Shown: positions 9,591-20,100 of the stretch, piece by piece
Numbering within the stretch: the first letter of the stretch is position 1
Layout of the letters: each line of letters begins with the position of its first letter
Assembly (NCBI GenBank): GCA_002395105.1
Contig: DGWA01000008.1
Location: 18,558 to 82,557, forward strand
Direction: 5' to 3'
Length of the DNA: 64,000 nt
DNA from: Rickettsiales bacterium UBA4270
Lineage (GTDB): Bacteria > Pseudomonadota > Alphaproteobacteria > Rickettsiales > Deianiraeaceae
Translations under genes and position numbers: made by a program
Notes under the pieces: model-generated
What the model was told of the DNA's origin: nothing
What the model saw: the letters and a program-made list of their open reading frames with translations, nothing else
Database searches by the model: none

Positions 9591-10571
9591 TTATTTACAC
9601 ATTTTTATTGCAGTGTTTACAATATCTTCTGGTTTTATAAGAGCTTCTTTTTCTAAATTTGGTGAATATGGTAATGGTATATCTGTTAAAGATATTCTCC
9701 TTGGTTCGCAATCAAGATAATCAAAACAATTTTCATTAACTTCTGTTATTATTTCGCTTGCTATTCCAGAGAATTTCCAACAATCTTCGACAACTAAAAT
9801 TTTATTTGTTTTTTTTACAGAATTAAAAATCATTTCTGTATCTAATGGACGAATAGTTCTAAGGTCTATAAAATCAACGCTTATATTATAATCTTTTTCA
9901 AGTTGTTTTACGGCTTCTGATGTTGCTTTCATCGAGTATGAATACGAAACTATTGTGATATCATTTCCTTCTTGTACTTTTTTTGCTTTTCCTATTTCAA
10001 TATATTCTTCCGCATTTTCATTAATTTCCATTTTTTCTCCATATAAAAGTTCGTTTTCAAGAAAAACTACTGGATTATTGCTTATAATTGCTGATTTTAA
10101 AAGTCCTTTCATGTCCTGTGCAGTATATGGCGCTATAACTATTAAACCTGGAACATTTGCGTACCAAGGTGCAAATGATTGAGCATGTTGCGCAGCGACT
10201 GCTTTAGATATTCCGTTAGAGCCACGAAATACAACAGGGCAATTAAGTGCACCACCTGACATATATTTTCCTTTTCCAGCAGTATTAACGATATGATCTA
10301 TTGCCTGCATTGCAAAGTTAAAAGTCATAAATTCAACTATAGGACGTAAACCTTTATAACTCGCGCCAATCGCTAAACCAGTAAAAGCATATTCTGTTAT
10401 TGGAGTATCTATCACTCTTTTATCACCAAATTCTTCCCAAAGTCCATTTGTGACTTTATAAGCTCCATGATATTGCGCGACTTCCTCTCCTATAACAAAA
10501 ACATTTTCATCTTTTCGCATTTCTTCTGCCATTGCTTCGCATAGAGCTTCCCTTACTGTTATTATTCTCAT
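9591..10571 (-). CDS. pdhB: Pyruvate dehydrogenase E1 component, beta subunit
   Basis: A 326-residue thiamine-dependent E1-beta subunit. With PdhA it decarboxylates pyruvate and passes the acetyl group to the lipoyl domain of E2. Conserved blocks include REALCEAMAEEM, VIGEEVAQYHGAYKVT, DTPITEYAFTGLAIGA and VVEDCWKFSG. It has no N-terminal lipoyl domain, unlike the beta subunit of some rhizobial relatives. It leads the run pdhB - ftsB-like - LysE on the minus strand. Its partner pdhA lies 3.2 kb away on the opposite strand, an unusual separation. A CTTGCTTTTAA element ends 30 nt before the ATG, and no Shine-Dalgarno is visible. Confidence 0.95.
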   Translation of the reverse strand: MRIITVREALCEAMAEEMRKDENVFVIGEEVAQYHGAYKVTNGLWEEFGDKRVIDTPITEYAFTGLAIGASYKGLRPIVEFMTFNFAMQAIDHIVNTAGKGKYMSGGALNCPVVFRGSNGISKAVAAQHAQSFAPWYANVPGLIVIAPYTAQDMKGLLKSAIISNNPVVFLENELLYGEKMEINENAEEYIEIGKAKKVQEGNDITIVSYSYSMKATSEAVKQLEKDYNISVDFIDLRTIRPLDTEMIFNSVKKTNKILVVEDCWKFSGIASEIITEVNENCFDYLDCEPRRISLTDIPLPYSPNLEKEALIKPEDIVNTAIKMCK

Positions 10572-10596
10572 TGAGATGAAGACACGATTTTTATTT

Positions 10597-10607
10597 TTAA
10601 AAGCAAG
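10597..10607 (-). promoter_or_regulatory. CTTGC-type upstream element of pdhB
   Basis: CTTGCTTTTAA on the minus strand. The hexamer TTGCTT ends exactly 30 nt before the pdhB ATG. It is a variant of an element repeated upstream of many genes here. No convincing -10 hexamer is seen at the usual spacing. Confidence 0.35.
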
Positions 10608-10643
10608 AAAAATTTTTCTATTTAAATATACAATTTTTGTTAT

Positions 10644-13016
10644 TTATTTACCGTCTCTAACTTTACCACCGGTTTTTGTTTCAACAGACTTTATGATTTT
10701 ATTCATTAAATCATTGATTTGTTCTGTTGTCATTTGTTTATTTGGTTGAAAAACGTATCTTACTGCCATTGATTTTTGCTCAGCTCCAGGTTTTTGATAA
10801 ATATCTACAATATCAATATCTGTAATTAATTCATCTTTATATGCGTGCAAAATTTGTTCTGCTTTAATTGAATTATCGACTATATATGCAATATCTCTTA
10901 CTATTGGTTGTAAATTATTTTCAATAAATCGCTTATTTTTTATTTTTTGTTTAGGTAGTAAGTCAGTAAATACTTCAAAAAAACATACTGTATTTTTAAT
11001 TTTAAAATGTTTTAATACTATCGGCGAAATTTCACCAAATCTTGCTATTATAGTATTGTTTCCATTGTTTTTTGCTATAACATCAAAAGACCTTGTTGGA
11101 TGTGTATATTGTTGTTCGCATTTTAAAATTTTTAAATTTTTGCTATCAATACAATATATTTTTTTGAGTAATTCAAATAATGTTTTTTTTGCATCAAAAA
11201 TATCAAATAATCTACTTTCTTTTAAATGATTATTTTGAATTGCATTACCATAATAAACTCCAGCTATTGAATTATGTTGCCATTGTTTTTCTGTTGATGT
11301 AAAAATCATTCCTTCTTCGAAAAAAGCAAACTGATTTTCAAGTATTGAACTTTCATTATTTGATATAACATCAAGTAAACTTAAAATTAACGAAGGACGC
11401 ATGTAGTTTAACTCATCACTCATTGGATTTGTAAGCAATAAATTGTTATTTATTGAAGTGAACAACTGTGCTTTATTTTTATTGCAAAAGCTCATTGATA
11501 TACATTCTGTTAAACCTTTGCTTGCTAGGAACTTTTTTGCTTTTATTTTTTCTCTAAAAATATTTTTTGTAAATTTGAAGCATGATTTATACTGCAATGT
11601 TGGTATTTTATCATAACCTTCTATACGTGCAATTTCTTCAGCAATATCCGCTGGAACTTCTACATCATGACGAAAACGAGGAATTGTAATCTCCAATGAT
11701 GAATTTGAGTTGTTATTTACTTTAAATTGTAGAGATGTCAAAATATCTATAATTTTATTTTTTTCAACATCAAAACCCAATATCTTTTTTGTAAAGTCTA
11801 TTGGATAAATTATTTTTCTTTCGTCATTAACAGAACCATTACTTACTATATTGCTGGCTTGTCCGCCACAAATTTCTAATATCATGTTTGTAGCTAAATC
11901 TAACATTTGTTCAGTTAAATCTGGGTTTATTCCACGTTCATATCTAAATCTTGCATCACTAACTATATTTAATTCTTGTCCTGATATAGTTATTGGTGTT
12001 GTTGGAAAATAAGCACTTTCGAGCAAAATATTTTTTGTTTCGTTTGTGGTTTTACTGTTATTTCCGCCTATTATACCAGCAATACATATTTCACCATTAT
12101 CATCATTAACGGCTAAAACTTTATCTTTATTGTATTTTATGTTTTCACTTTTTAATGTTAAAAAAGTATCATTTTTAGCATAATCGATAACTATGTTTTT
12201 ACCTATTTTGTCACTATCATAAGAATGCATTGGCTGTCCATATGTAAACATTATATAATTAAGAATATTTATAACTATTCCATTATTGCCACATCCATTT
12301 ATTGAATTTCTTTTTAAGATATAGTCTGGTGTTTTGATGTTAACATTTACATTTTGTATTTCACGGCAATAATATTTACAATTGTCTATATTTACTTTAA
12401 CAGTGTATTTATTTTGAATTGTTTCTTGTATTTTTTTTATTTCTATTTTTTTTAATTTACCTAAACCACTTGCACTTAAATCTCTTGCAATTCCGTAAAT
12501 ACTTGTTGCATCACCTCGATTTGGAGTAATTGAAATTTCAACAGGAATTTTTTCTAAGGCCCTATATTCATCAATCCAAGGTTCTCCAATTTTGCAACTT
12601 TGTGGTAATTCCATTATACCATCATGATTATTGCCGATACACATTTCTTTTTCACTGCACATCATTCCACAACTATCAACACCTCTGATTTTTGATTTTT
12701 TAATTTTAAAATCTTTTCCAGGAATATATGCACCTATTAACGCAAGTGCTACTTTAATTCCTTGTCTTACATTTGGAGCACCGCATACTATTTGATATGT
12801 TTCTTTACCATCACTAACTTTACATACATGTAAATGATCGCTATCTGGATGATTGATGCATTCTAACACTTCTGCAACAACTATGTTGTCAAAACAATGT
12901 CTATCTGGTAAATCTTTTTCGACTTCAAGTCCAATACTATTTAACTTTTCACATATTTCGTACGTGTCTGCTGTTGTTTCTAGAAAATCATTTAACCATT
13001 CTTTATTGAAAAACAT
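10644..13016 (-). CDS. pheT: Phenylalanyl-tRNA synthetase beta subunit
   Basis: A full-length 790-residue PheRS beta chain. In order: the N-terminal EMAP-like tRNA-binding domain (CGAPNVRQGIKVALALIGA, about 78-96), the B3/B4 editing region, the B5 domain (ITIPRFRHDV), the catalytic-like core, and a C-terminal FDX-ACB anticodon-binding domain ending AVRYVFQPNKQMTTEQINDL. It forms an alpha2-beta2 enzyme with PheS, whose gene is not in the window. It is unusual that pheS is not adjacent. It lies between the divergent LysE copy 2 and pdhB. A CTTGCAAATAA element ends 29 nt before its ATG. Confidence 0.96.
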   Translation of the reverse strand: MFFNKEWLNDFLETTADTYEICEKLNSIGLEVEKDLPDRHCFDNIVVAEVLECINHPDSDHLHVCKVSDGKETYQIVCGAPNVRQGIKVALALIGAYIPGKDFKIKKSKIRGVDSCGMMCSEKEMCIGNNHDGIMELPQSCKIGEPWIDEYRALEKIPVEISITPNRGDATSIYGIARDLSASGLGKLKKIEIKKIQETIQNKYTVKVNIDNCKYYCREIQNVNVNIKTPDYILKRNSINGCGNNGIVINILNYIMFTYGQPMHSYDSDKIGKNIVIDYAKNDTFLTLKSENIKYNKDKVLAVNDDNGEICIAGIIGGNNSKTTNETKNILLESAYFPTTPITISGQELNIVSDARFRYERGINPDLTEQMLDLATNMILEICGGQASNIVSNGSVNDERKIIYPIDFTKKILGFDVEKNKIIDILTSLQFKVNNNSNSSLEITIPRFRHDVEVPADIAEEIARIEGYDKIPTLQYKSCFKFTKNIFREKIKAKKFLASKGLTECISMSFCNKNKAQLFTSINNNLLLTNPMSDELNYMRPSLILSLLDVISNNESSILENQFAFFEEGMIFTSTEKQWQHNSIAGVYYGNAIQNNHLKESRLFDIFDAKKTLFELLKKIYCIDSKNLKILKCEQQYTHPTRSFDVIAKNNGNNTIIARFGEISPIVLKHFKIKNTVCFFEVFTDLLPKQKIKNKRFIENNLQPIVRDIAYIVDNSIKAEQILHAYKDELITDIDIVDIYQKPGAEQKSMAVRYVFQPNKQMTTEQINDLMNKIIKSVETKTGGKVRDGK

Positions 13017-13040
13017 GATATGTTTTTTGATGGCAAAATT

Positions 13041-13051
13041 TTATTTGCAAG
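13041..13051 (-). promoter_or_regulatory. CTTGCAAATAA element of pheT
   Basis: Exact CTTGCAAATAA read on the minus strand, with TTGCAA ending 29 nt before the pheT start. It matches the elements before thrS, the malic enzyme, serS and others. The position fits a -35 of a leaderless or nearly leaderless transcript, but the -10 is not recognisable. Confidence 0.45.
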
Positions 13052-13176
13052 AAATTAAAATAACAATGTTCTAATACTAAGCAATCTCATCCAATTTAGA
13101 ATAACTATACAGGCTACAAAAACTTGACAATAAAAATATTTTTAATTTTTAGTATTAGTTAGTAATTATATAGAAT

Positions 13177-13797
13177 ATGTCTATAACGATTTTTATACAA
13201 GCTTTTGTAGCAACATTTGCTATGTTGTGTGTGGTAGGTCCAATATGCATAACGGTTATAAATACAACTATAATTAATGGTTTTCGCGTTGGTTTACTGG
13301 CTGGACTTGGTGTTTCATTAGCGGACACATTATATGTAATTGGTGCAAGTTTTGCAATATCAGCATTGGAGAGTATATTACAAAGTAAAATAGTTGTATT
13401 AATTGGATTATGTGGTGGTTTATTTTTATATTATATAGCTTATAAATTTTGGACTATAAAAAAAGTAAATTCAGATGAACAAAAGATTTATAATAATGGA
13501 TTGAAAAGTTTTATAACATTGTTTTGTTTGACATTAACTGGTCCAACAACGATGATAACATATTCAATTGTATTTGGTAGTTTCCTTGGCAATAAGAATT
13601 TTGATGCTTTTTCAGCTATTTTTGGTGCTTGTGCTGGAATATATTTATTTTATTTCTTACTTGTTTCTATAATTTCAATCATTAGAACGAAGATAAGCGA
13701 TAAAACAATTTTTATTTTAAATAAATGTGCAACTGTAATAATTCTAATTTTGGCAACGAAGTTGGTTTACGACGGTATTAAAACATTAATTAGTTAA
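13177..13797 (+). CDS. LysE/RhtB-family amino acid exporter, copy 2
   Basis: A 206-residue membrane protein with about six hydrophobic segments and the LysE-type start CVVGPICITVINTTIINGF. It has the same length as copy 1 at 8652-9272, shares the KFW segment after the third helix, and ends similarly (NKCAT.. versus NKFSAT..). Amino acid or metabolite export is the family role; the substrate is unknown. It is divergent from pheT and stands 6 bp before pdhA, so the two are probably cotranscribed. A TTGACA at 13124-13129 may be its -35, but no good -10 follows at normal spacing. Confidence 0.8.
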   Translation: MSITIFIQAFVATFAMLCVVGPICITVINTTIINGFRVGLLAGLGVSLADTLYVIGASFAISALESILQSKIVVLIGLCGGLFLYYIAYKFWTIKKVNSDEQKIYNNGLKSFITLFCLTLTGPTTMITYSIVFGSFLGNKNFDAFSAIFGACAGIYLFYFLLVSIISIIRTKISDKTIFILNKCATVIILILATKLVYDGIKTLIS

Positions 13798-13803
13798 ACT
13801 TTT

Positions 13804-14775
13804 ATGAATAATAAATGTAATATTTCAAATGATAAGCTTAAAAGTATATATAATGAAATGGTTTTTATACGTAAATTTGAAGAAAAATGTGCTTTTGCTT
13901 ATCAACAGGGTTTAATTATTGGTTTTTGTCATTTATATACAGGACAAGAAGCTGCAATATGTGGAATTAAAGCTAGTATGTCCGAAGGCGATAATGTAAT
14001 AACATCATACAGATGTCATACACAAGCATATTTATTTAGTAAAGATCCATATAGAGTAATGTGTGAATTGTTTGGACGAAAAGATGGATTATCAAAAGGA
14101 AAAGGTGGTTCAATGCATATTTTCTTTCCAGAAGGAAATTTTTGGGGAGGTCATGGAATAGTTGGTGCTCAAATTCCAATAGGAACAGGAATAGCATTTG
14201 CGGAAAAATACAAAGGGACAGACAATATATGTATAGCTTTCATGGGTGATGGTGCAGTAAATCAAGGACAGGTTTATGAAAGTTGGAATATGGCTTCATT
14301 ATGGAAATTGCCAATACTTTATGTAATAGAAAATAATAAATATGCCATGGGAACTGCTGTAGAAAGACACTCTTGCAATAGAGAAAAACTTTATGAACGT
14401 TGTAAACCTATGGGTATAGATGGAGAAGAAGTTGATGGAATGGATTTTTTTGCTGTTTATAATGCAGCGAGTGAGTTAATAAAAAAAGTTCGATCTGAAA
14501 AAAAACCATATATCTTACAAGTTAATACATATCGTTATAGAGGCCATTCAATGTCTGACCCAGCAACATATAGGACAAAAGAGGAAGTAAATCAATGGAA
14601 AGCAAGAGATGCTATAAAAAGTTTTGGTGAAAAATTAATTAAAGCTGGCATTTTAACAAGTGAAGAAATTGAGGAAATTGATGATAAAAAAACAGAAGAA
14701 ATAAATGAAATTTTTAATAAAGCAGTGTCTTGTGAATTTACACCTATTGAAGAATTAGAAACGGATGTTCTTTAA
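13804..14775 (+). CDS. pdhA: Pyruvate dehydrogenase E1 component, alpha subunit
   Basis: A 323-residue E1-alpha subunit that binds thiamine diphosphate. Its ThDP/Mg motif runs from GDGAVNQG to ENNKYAMGT, preceded by YTGQEAA, SYRCHTQAY and KGKGGSMH. The substrate-channel loop is RYRGHSMSDPATYR. It partners PdhB to decarboxylate pyruvate. The genes are usually an adjacent pdhA-pdhB pair; here pdhA follows a LysE gene by 6 bp on the plus strand while pdhB is on the minus strand beyond pheT. E2 and E3 genes are not in the window. Length and motifs look intact. Confidence 0.96.
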   Translation: MNNKCNISNDKLKSIYNEMVFIRKFEEKCAFAYQQGLIIGFCHLYTGQEAAICGIKASMSEGDNVITSYRCHTQAYLFSKDPYRVMCELFGRKDGLSKGKGGSMHIFFPEGNFWGGHGIVGAQIPIGTGIAFAEKYKGTDNICIAFMGDGAVNQGQVYESWNMASLWKLPILYVIENNKYAMGTAVERHSCNREKLYERCKPMGIDGEEVDGMDFFAVYNAASELIKKVRSEKKPYILQVNTYRYRGHSMSDPATYRTKEEVNQWKARDAIKSFGEKLIKAGILTSEEIEEIDDKKTEEINEIFNKAVSCEFTPIEELETDVL

Positions 14776-14780
14776 TTTTT

Positions 14781-14791
14781 ATTGCAAATAA
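14781..14791 (+). promoter_or_regulatory. ATTGCAAATAA element of thrS
   Basis: TTGCAAATAA at 14782-14791, with TTGCAA ending 30 nt before the thrS ATG. TTAAAT at 14805-14810 lies 17 nt downstream and matches a -10 at four of six positions, which would put transcription start at the ATG itself. Confidence 0.45.
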
Positions 14792-14816
14792 AAAAGTATA
14801 TTTTTTAAATCAAACT

Positions 14817-17123
14817 ATGTTAATTACTGTATCTTTTCCTGATGGTAACAAAAGAGAGTTTGAAGCTGGTTGTACCGTTTTGGATGTAGCAAAAAGTATT
14901 TCTCATTCTTTAGCAAAGAACTCAGTTATTGCAGTTGTAGATGATAAAGCCGTTGATTTATCAACAAAACTTGAAAAAGATTGTAGTTTAAAACTTATAA
15001 CTCTTGATACAAAAAATACAAAAGAAAAACGGCTCTTACTTGATACAATGAGGCATTCTTGCGCTCATTTATTTGCTCAAGCAATGCGAGAATTATACGG
15101 AGACAAGATACATTTTGGAGTTGGCCCTGTTGTTGAAAATGGATTTTACTACGATTTTGAATTAACTGATGGGACAAAAATTACAACAGAAGATTTTACA
15201 AAAATCGAAAAAAAAATGCATGAACTAGCGGAGAAGAATTTTGAAATTACAAGAACAGACAAAACAAAAGAAAATGCAATTAAGTTTTTTAAAAACATAG
15301 GAGAGAATTATAAGGTTGAGTTGTTGGAAGACAAGATTGATACTGCTTTTATTCAAATTGTTGAAAGTTTTATCGCAAATATAGTAGAAAATATTAAAAA
15401 AGGCATAATGCCACGCATAAAAGCATATAACTTGGAATTTGGAAAAATAATAAAAAAAGTATTGAACGAAAAAAACAGAAATAATGGCAAAGAAGACATA
15501 AAAAACAGAGACAAATTTCTTTTAAAAAACTTTGGAAGATTATTTGATAAACTTGATATTAAAATTGAACTTACAGGTAATGATCATAATGATTACGAAT
15601 TGTATGCTAATATGTTAATGAAAATATTATTAGGAGACATCATACGACAAGATCTATCTGCAGAAGAAAATAAAAGATGTGTAGATGAAATTATAGAAAC
15701 AATAATGGATTTTATAGCCGATCAACACATCACAACTTACACTCAAGGTTCTTTTACCGACCTTTGCCGTGGGCCTCATGTTCTAAGCACAGTGGTTTTG
15801 AAACACTTTAAGTTAATGAAAGTTGCTGGAGCTTATTGGAGAGGAGATAGTAAAAATACGATGTTGCAAAGAGTTTATGGCACATGTTGGGCTACAAAAG
15901 AAGAACTCGATGGTTATTTAACAATGCTTGAAGAAGCGGAAAAACGCGATCATAGAAAATTAGGGCAACAACTTGATTTATTTCATCTTCAAGAAGAAGC
16001 ACCAGGCAGTGTTTTTTGGCATCCTCGTGGATGGACTTTGTACATGATTATTCAAGATTACATGAGAAAAAAACTTCAAGCTCATGGATATGTTGAGGTA
16101 AAAACTCCGCAAATTGTATCAAAAACACTGTGGGAAAAATCAGGCCATTGGACAAAATATCGTAATTATATGTTTATAACTCGTGTAGATGAAGAAGATA
16201 TGGATTTTGCAATTAAACCAATGAATTGTCCTTGTCATGTTCAAATTTTTAAAAATAAAATTCGTAGTTATAGAGATCTGCCAATTCGTATGGCAGAATT
16301 TGGAAAATGTCATCGTTATGAACCAAGTGGTTCACTTCATGGATTAATGCGTGTTCGTGGGTTTGTTCAAGATGATGCGCATATTTTTTGTTCCGAAGAT
16401 CAAATTGCAGATGAATGTATAGCGTTTTACAAGCTACTTCGTGAAGTTTATGATGATTTTGGTTTTAAAGATGTAAAAGTTAAATTTAGTGATCGTCCAG
16501 AAGTTAGAGTAGGTAGCGATGAACTATGGGATAAAGCAGAAAAAGCTCTTCGTGAACCAATGGAAAAAATTGGTATAGAATTAGAATTGAATAGAGGAGA
16601 GGGTGCATTTTACGGCCCTAAACTTGAATTTACATTAAGAGACGCTATTGGACGTGAATGGCAGTGTGGAACATTTCAGGTAGATTTCAATCTTGGTGAA
16701 CGTCTTGGTGCGGAATACACTGATACAGATGGTTCTAAAAAAGTTCCTGTTATGTTACATCGTGCGGTTTTAGGTTCTTTTGAGCGTTTTATTGCAATTT
16801 TAATAGAAAACTATTCTGGTGTATTTCCATTATGGTTAGCGCCAGTTCAGGTTGTTGTTATTGGAGTTAGTAATGAATTTGATAGACATATTATTGATTT
16901 AGCTGATAAACTTAAACAAAATGGTTTACGTTGTGAATTTGATGTAAGTAAAGAAACTGTTAGTTATAAAGTTCGTAAGCATTCAGAAGAAAAAATACCA
17001 TATATAATTACCGTTGGAAAAAAAGAAATAGAAACTGGCAAATATTCTATTCGTAAATTTGGTAGTCAAAATAATGAAAATTTAACACTTGATGAGTTTA
17101 TTAAATTAGTTAAAGGTAATTAA
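14817..17123 (+). CDS. thrS: Threonyl-tRNA synthetase with a large insertion in the editing region
   Basis: A class II synthetase that charges tRNA-Thr. Order: TGS domain (1-62), editing domain with HSCAH at 80-84 and LCRGPH at 316-321, catalytic core with motif 2 (FGKCHRYEPSG), zinc Cys in PMNCPCH, motif 3 (HRAVLGSFERF), and anticodon domain. It has 768 residues against about 640 in most bacteria. The excess lies between ELLEDK (171-173) and ITTYTQGSFTDLC (from 305): about 125 residues of helical, charged sequence where relatives have a short linker. The reading frame, editing residues and catalytic residues stay intact, and composition matches the rest of the gene. It is convergent with the large coiled-coil gene. 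Confidence 0.95.
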   Translation: MLITVSFPDGNKREFEAGCTVLDVAKSISHSLAKNSVIAVVDDKAVDLSTKLEKDCSLKLITLDTKNTKEKRLLLDTMRHSCAHLFAQAMRELYGDKIHFGVGPVVENGFYYDFELTDGTKITTEDFTKIEKKMHELAEKNFEITRTDKTKENAIKFFKNIGENYKVELLEDKIDTAFIQIVESFIANIVENIKKGIMPRIKAYNLEFGKIIKKVLNEKNRNNGKEDIKNRDKFLLKNFGRLFDKLDIKIELTGNDHNDYELYANMLMKILLGDIIRQDLSAEENKRCVDEIIETIMDFIADQHITTYTQGSFTDLCRGPHVLSTVVLKHFKLMKVAGAYWRGDSKNTMLQRVYGTCWATKEELDGYLTMLEEAEKRDHRKLGQQLDLFHLQEEAPGSVFWHPRGWTLYMIIQDYMRKKLQAHGYVEVKTPQIVSKTLWEKSGHWTKYRNYMFITRVDEEDMDFAIKPMNCPCHVQIFKNKIRSYRDLPIRMAEFGKCHRYEPSGSLHGLMRVRGFVQDDAHIFCSEDQIADECIAFYKLLREVYDDFGFKDVKVKFSDRPEVRVGSDELWDKAEKALREPMEKIGIELELNRGEGAFYGPKLEFTLRDAIGREWQCGTFQVDFNLGERLGAEYTDTDGSKKVPVMLHRAVLGSFERFIAILIENYSGVFPLWLAPVQVVVIGVSNEFDRHIIDLADKLKQNGLRCEFDVSKETVSYKVRKHSEEKIPYIITVGKKEIETGKYSIRKFGSQNNENLTLDEFIKLVKGN

Positions 17124-17132
17124 AATCAAAGA

Positions 17133-20100
17133 TTATTTTAATACTGGTTGTTTTTTATTATCATCTAAATTTACATCAACGTTTTTAAGGATTTCTTTTT
17201 CTTCATTATCTGTATTTTGTTCATCATTTTTGATATCTTTTTTATCATCTTTTTCAAACATTTTATCATATATACAATATAAACTTTTTGCTTTATACAC
17301 GTCATTTTTCTTATTATTGTTGTTTATTCTATTACGTATTGTTGCATTTAAACCAGTTCCAGCAATACTGCCAGCAGCTAAAAATATAGGATTACCAGTA
17401 AGCGCTGTGGCAATGATTACACCAGCAATGTTAAATGTTAGTGTGGCAAATAACATTAATTGTTTTTTGTCAAAAAATATTTTATTTTTTTTAACATCAA
17501 TATTGCTTAATGCTTGTTCATTTTTTTTGTCACAAGTGTCGATCAATTTATTTTGAGATTTTTTTATTTCATTTTCATGTTTATTGGTTTTTCTAATAAT
17601 AGAATTATTTATATTTGAATTTTGTTTTGAATTTTTAAATAAATCTTCATTGTAATTATTTGTTATTTTAATAGCATTTTTTATATTTTTATCAAAATTT
17701 AATATTTTTGTTTCTAATTTTTCTATATTTTTTTTCGCTTGATTTTGCATATTTTCAACATCTGTTCCTTTGTATTCAGATATTGCATTTAGTATTTGAG
17801 TAGCAAAATTGTCTATATTACTATATTCTTCATTGTAAAATTCTTTAAGTTTTGAGTTTTGTTTGTTTTTATTGAGTGTGAAAATTTCATTCCATTCTTT
17901 CTGTTTTTTTATCATCATGCTTTTTAAGCTATTTATTAAAGTATTTTTTGCGTTTAATATATTATTTTTTTGTTGTTTTTTATATTCATCAATTTTAATA
18001 CGTTTATTATCATACAATATAAATCTATTGTATGCATCTCTCAAGGTTTTAAAATGTTCTTCAAGTTCAAACAATTTTTTTGTTATTTGACCATTACTAT
18101 CAGAAATATCGTCGTATGCATAATTTTTTGTTATTTGTTCATTAATAAATTTAATGGTTTGTTTAATCTCTTCTGACATTGTTGTTAATGTATGATTATT
18201 CTTTGAATCTAATATTCTTTGGTTGATTATTTTCTCGGCACATGTAAACTGTTTTTCTACATTTTTTTGCAAGTATGCTGTTATTTTAAATAATTCATCT
18301 TCTTCGTTCAAATTTATATCACAAGATTTATTAATTTTACTATATAAAATGTTTGCTTTTTTTATTGTACCTGCTAATTCACTATAGCTGTTGTTAAAAT
18401 CAATATATCTAAGACCATCTGCTAAATCTTTCATTAGTATTGCGGCATCAGTTATTTTTTTTGATGCTCTTTTCCCTACTGATATTGAAAAATCATATTT
18501 TTGTTTTCCTATATCGGAGAGTAAACGTAATCTTTGTTCATGACTATTTGTCTTACATTTTATGCCGGCATATTCAAGTGTGTTTTGTAGAAACTCTTCT
18601 TGTTGTATACCCCACAATTTTATTAAATTTTGTTCTTGCTTATTCAAAATAGTTAAAGATTCTGTTACAATTTTTCTTTTAGTGAAAAAATTTGTTTTTG
18701 CTAAAAGAAGAAAAACTCGTGCTGATTCTATATTATTTATTGCGGAGCTAAAAACATGAGCAAATGATTCTTGTAATTTTTCGTTCCCATTTACCATTGT
18801 TTGTGCTCGTTCGATGATTTTTTCTAAAAACTCATAATCTTTTATTGCTATTTTGTTGTCATATCTGGTTTCGTTTTCAGAATCTTGTATCAATGAATTT
18901 CCAACTGAATACATTTTTTTATCATTGTTGTAGTCAATGTTAGAGATTATATTTGTTATGTTTTGGATTATTTGTTGTTTAAGGTTGTTGGTTGCGTTTT
19001 TGTGAAAATAAAGTTTTTTTGCACACTCAATTATTGTTGACATTTCTTTATTATTGCTATCAATATAATCAGAAGAATATGGCTTGTCTTGTTCATATCT
19101 TATCTTCGAGAAAGAGAACCATATTTTTTCAATTTGTTCTGTTTTAAGATCTGCAAAACTTTCCATATTTAATATGTTAGACAAAACGTCAAGATCTTGT
19201 GTTTGAAAATTTTCAAAAAATACATCTGAAAGTTGCTTTTTTTCAATCGCGTCTGGATTAATTTTTGAAAAATTTGTTTTAAGTTTTGAGCAGTATGGTA
19301 CATAATTATCGATTTTTATTTTTTTAAATGCGTTACTTTTGATAATTTTTTCAATCATTTCTTTATTTTGTTCATAGTTAGCATATCTTGTGTCTGTTAT
19401 TTTGCTTTTTTTGCCATCAATAACTTGACTAATTGAGAATTCTGTTTTGTTTCTATCATCAATTGCAAACGTAATTTTATTTGCATCTGGTATGTCGTTT
19501 ACTGTTTGCATTATATTTTTATTAAAGTTTTCTTGATTTAGCTTTTTTTGTCTGTCGCTAACATTATCATATTGTGCTTGTTGTATATCGGCAGCATACA
19601 TATTATAATATCGTAGATTACCTTGAATAATGTTATTAGCTTGTACTTCTTCGCTATATAGGCCAAATGTGCTTAGAATTCTTTCAACAGACGCAGGCTC
19701 GAGATAGTCTAAAAAATTATCAACAATTAGTTGCGCCCACGTTTTGTCATTGTAATCCGTTTTTATATTTGCGGAAAAATATAATTTATTGTTGTATCTG
19801 TTTTGAAAAAATGCTAAAACATTGTTGTTATTTATTTCACGACAAGTATCATTTGCGTCTGTATAATACATATTCGAGAGAATTATGTTTGAAATTTTTT
19901 CGAAATCTTTTCCTGTATCATTTATCTCTTCTTTTTCGTCTTGATCTTTAGCAATAGAAATCTTATTAATCAGCTTATTTGAATTCAATTTTATTGCACA
20001 TACATCAAGTCCACAACAATAGTCTTCATAAATAATTCTATTGATTATTGATTTAAAATTAAACTCTTCATTATTAATTCCATGAAGTTTATTTCTTATT

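Noticed and set aside
13124..13155. Full sigma-70 promoter for LysE copy 2
   Set aside because: TTGACA is present but no -10 with spacing of 16-18 nt; kept only as a remark.
15336..15728. Intein in thrS
   Set aside because: About 125 residues, no Cys/Ser at the N-terminal junction and no His-Asn before the C-terminal junction.
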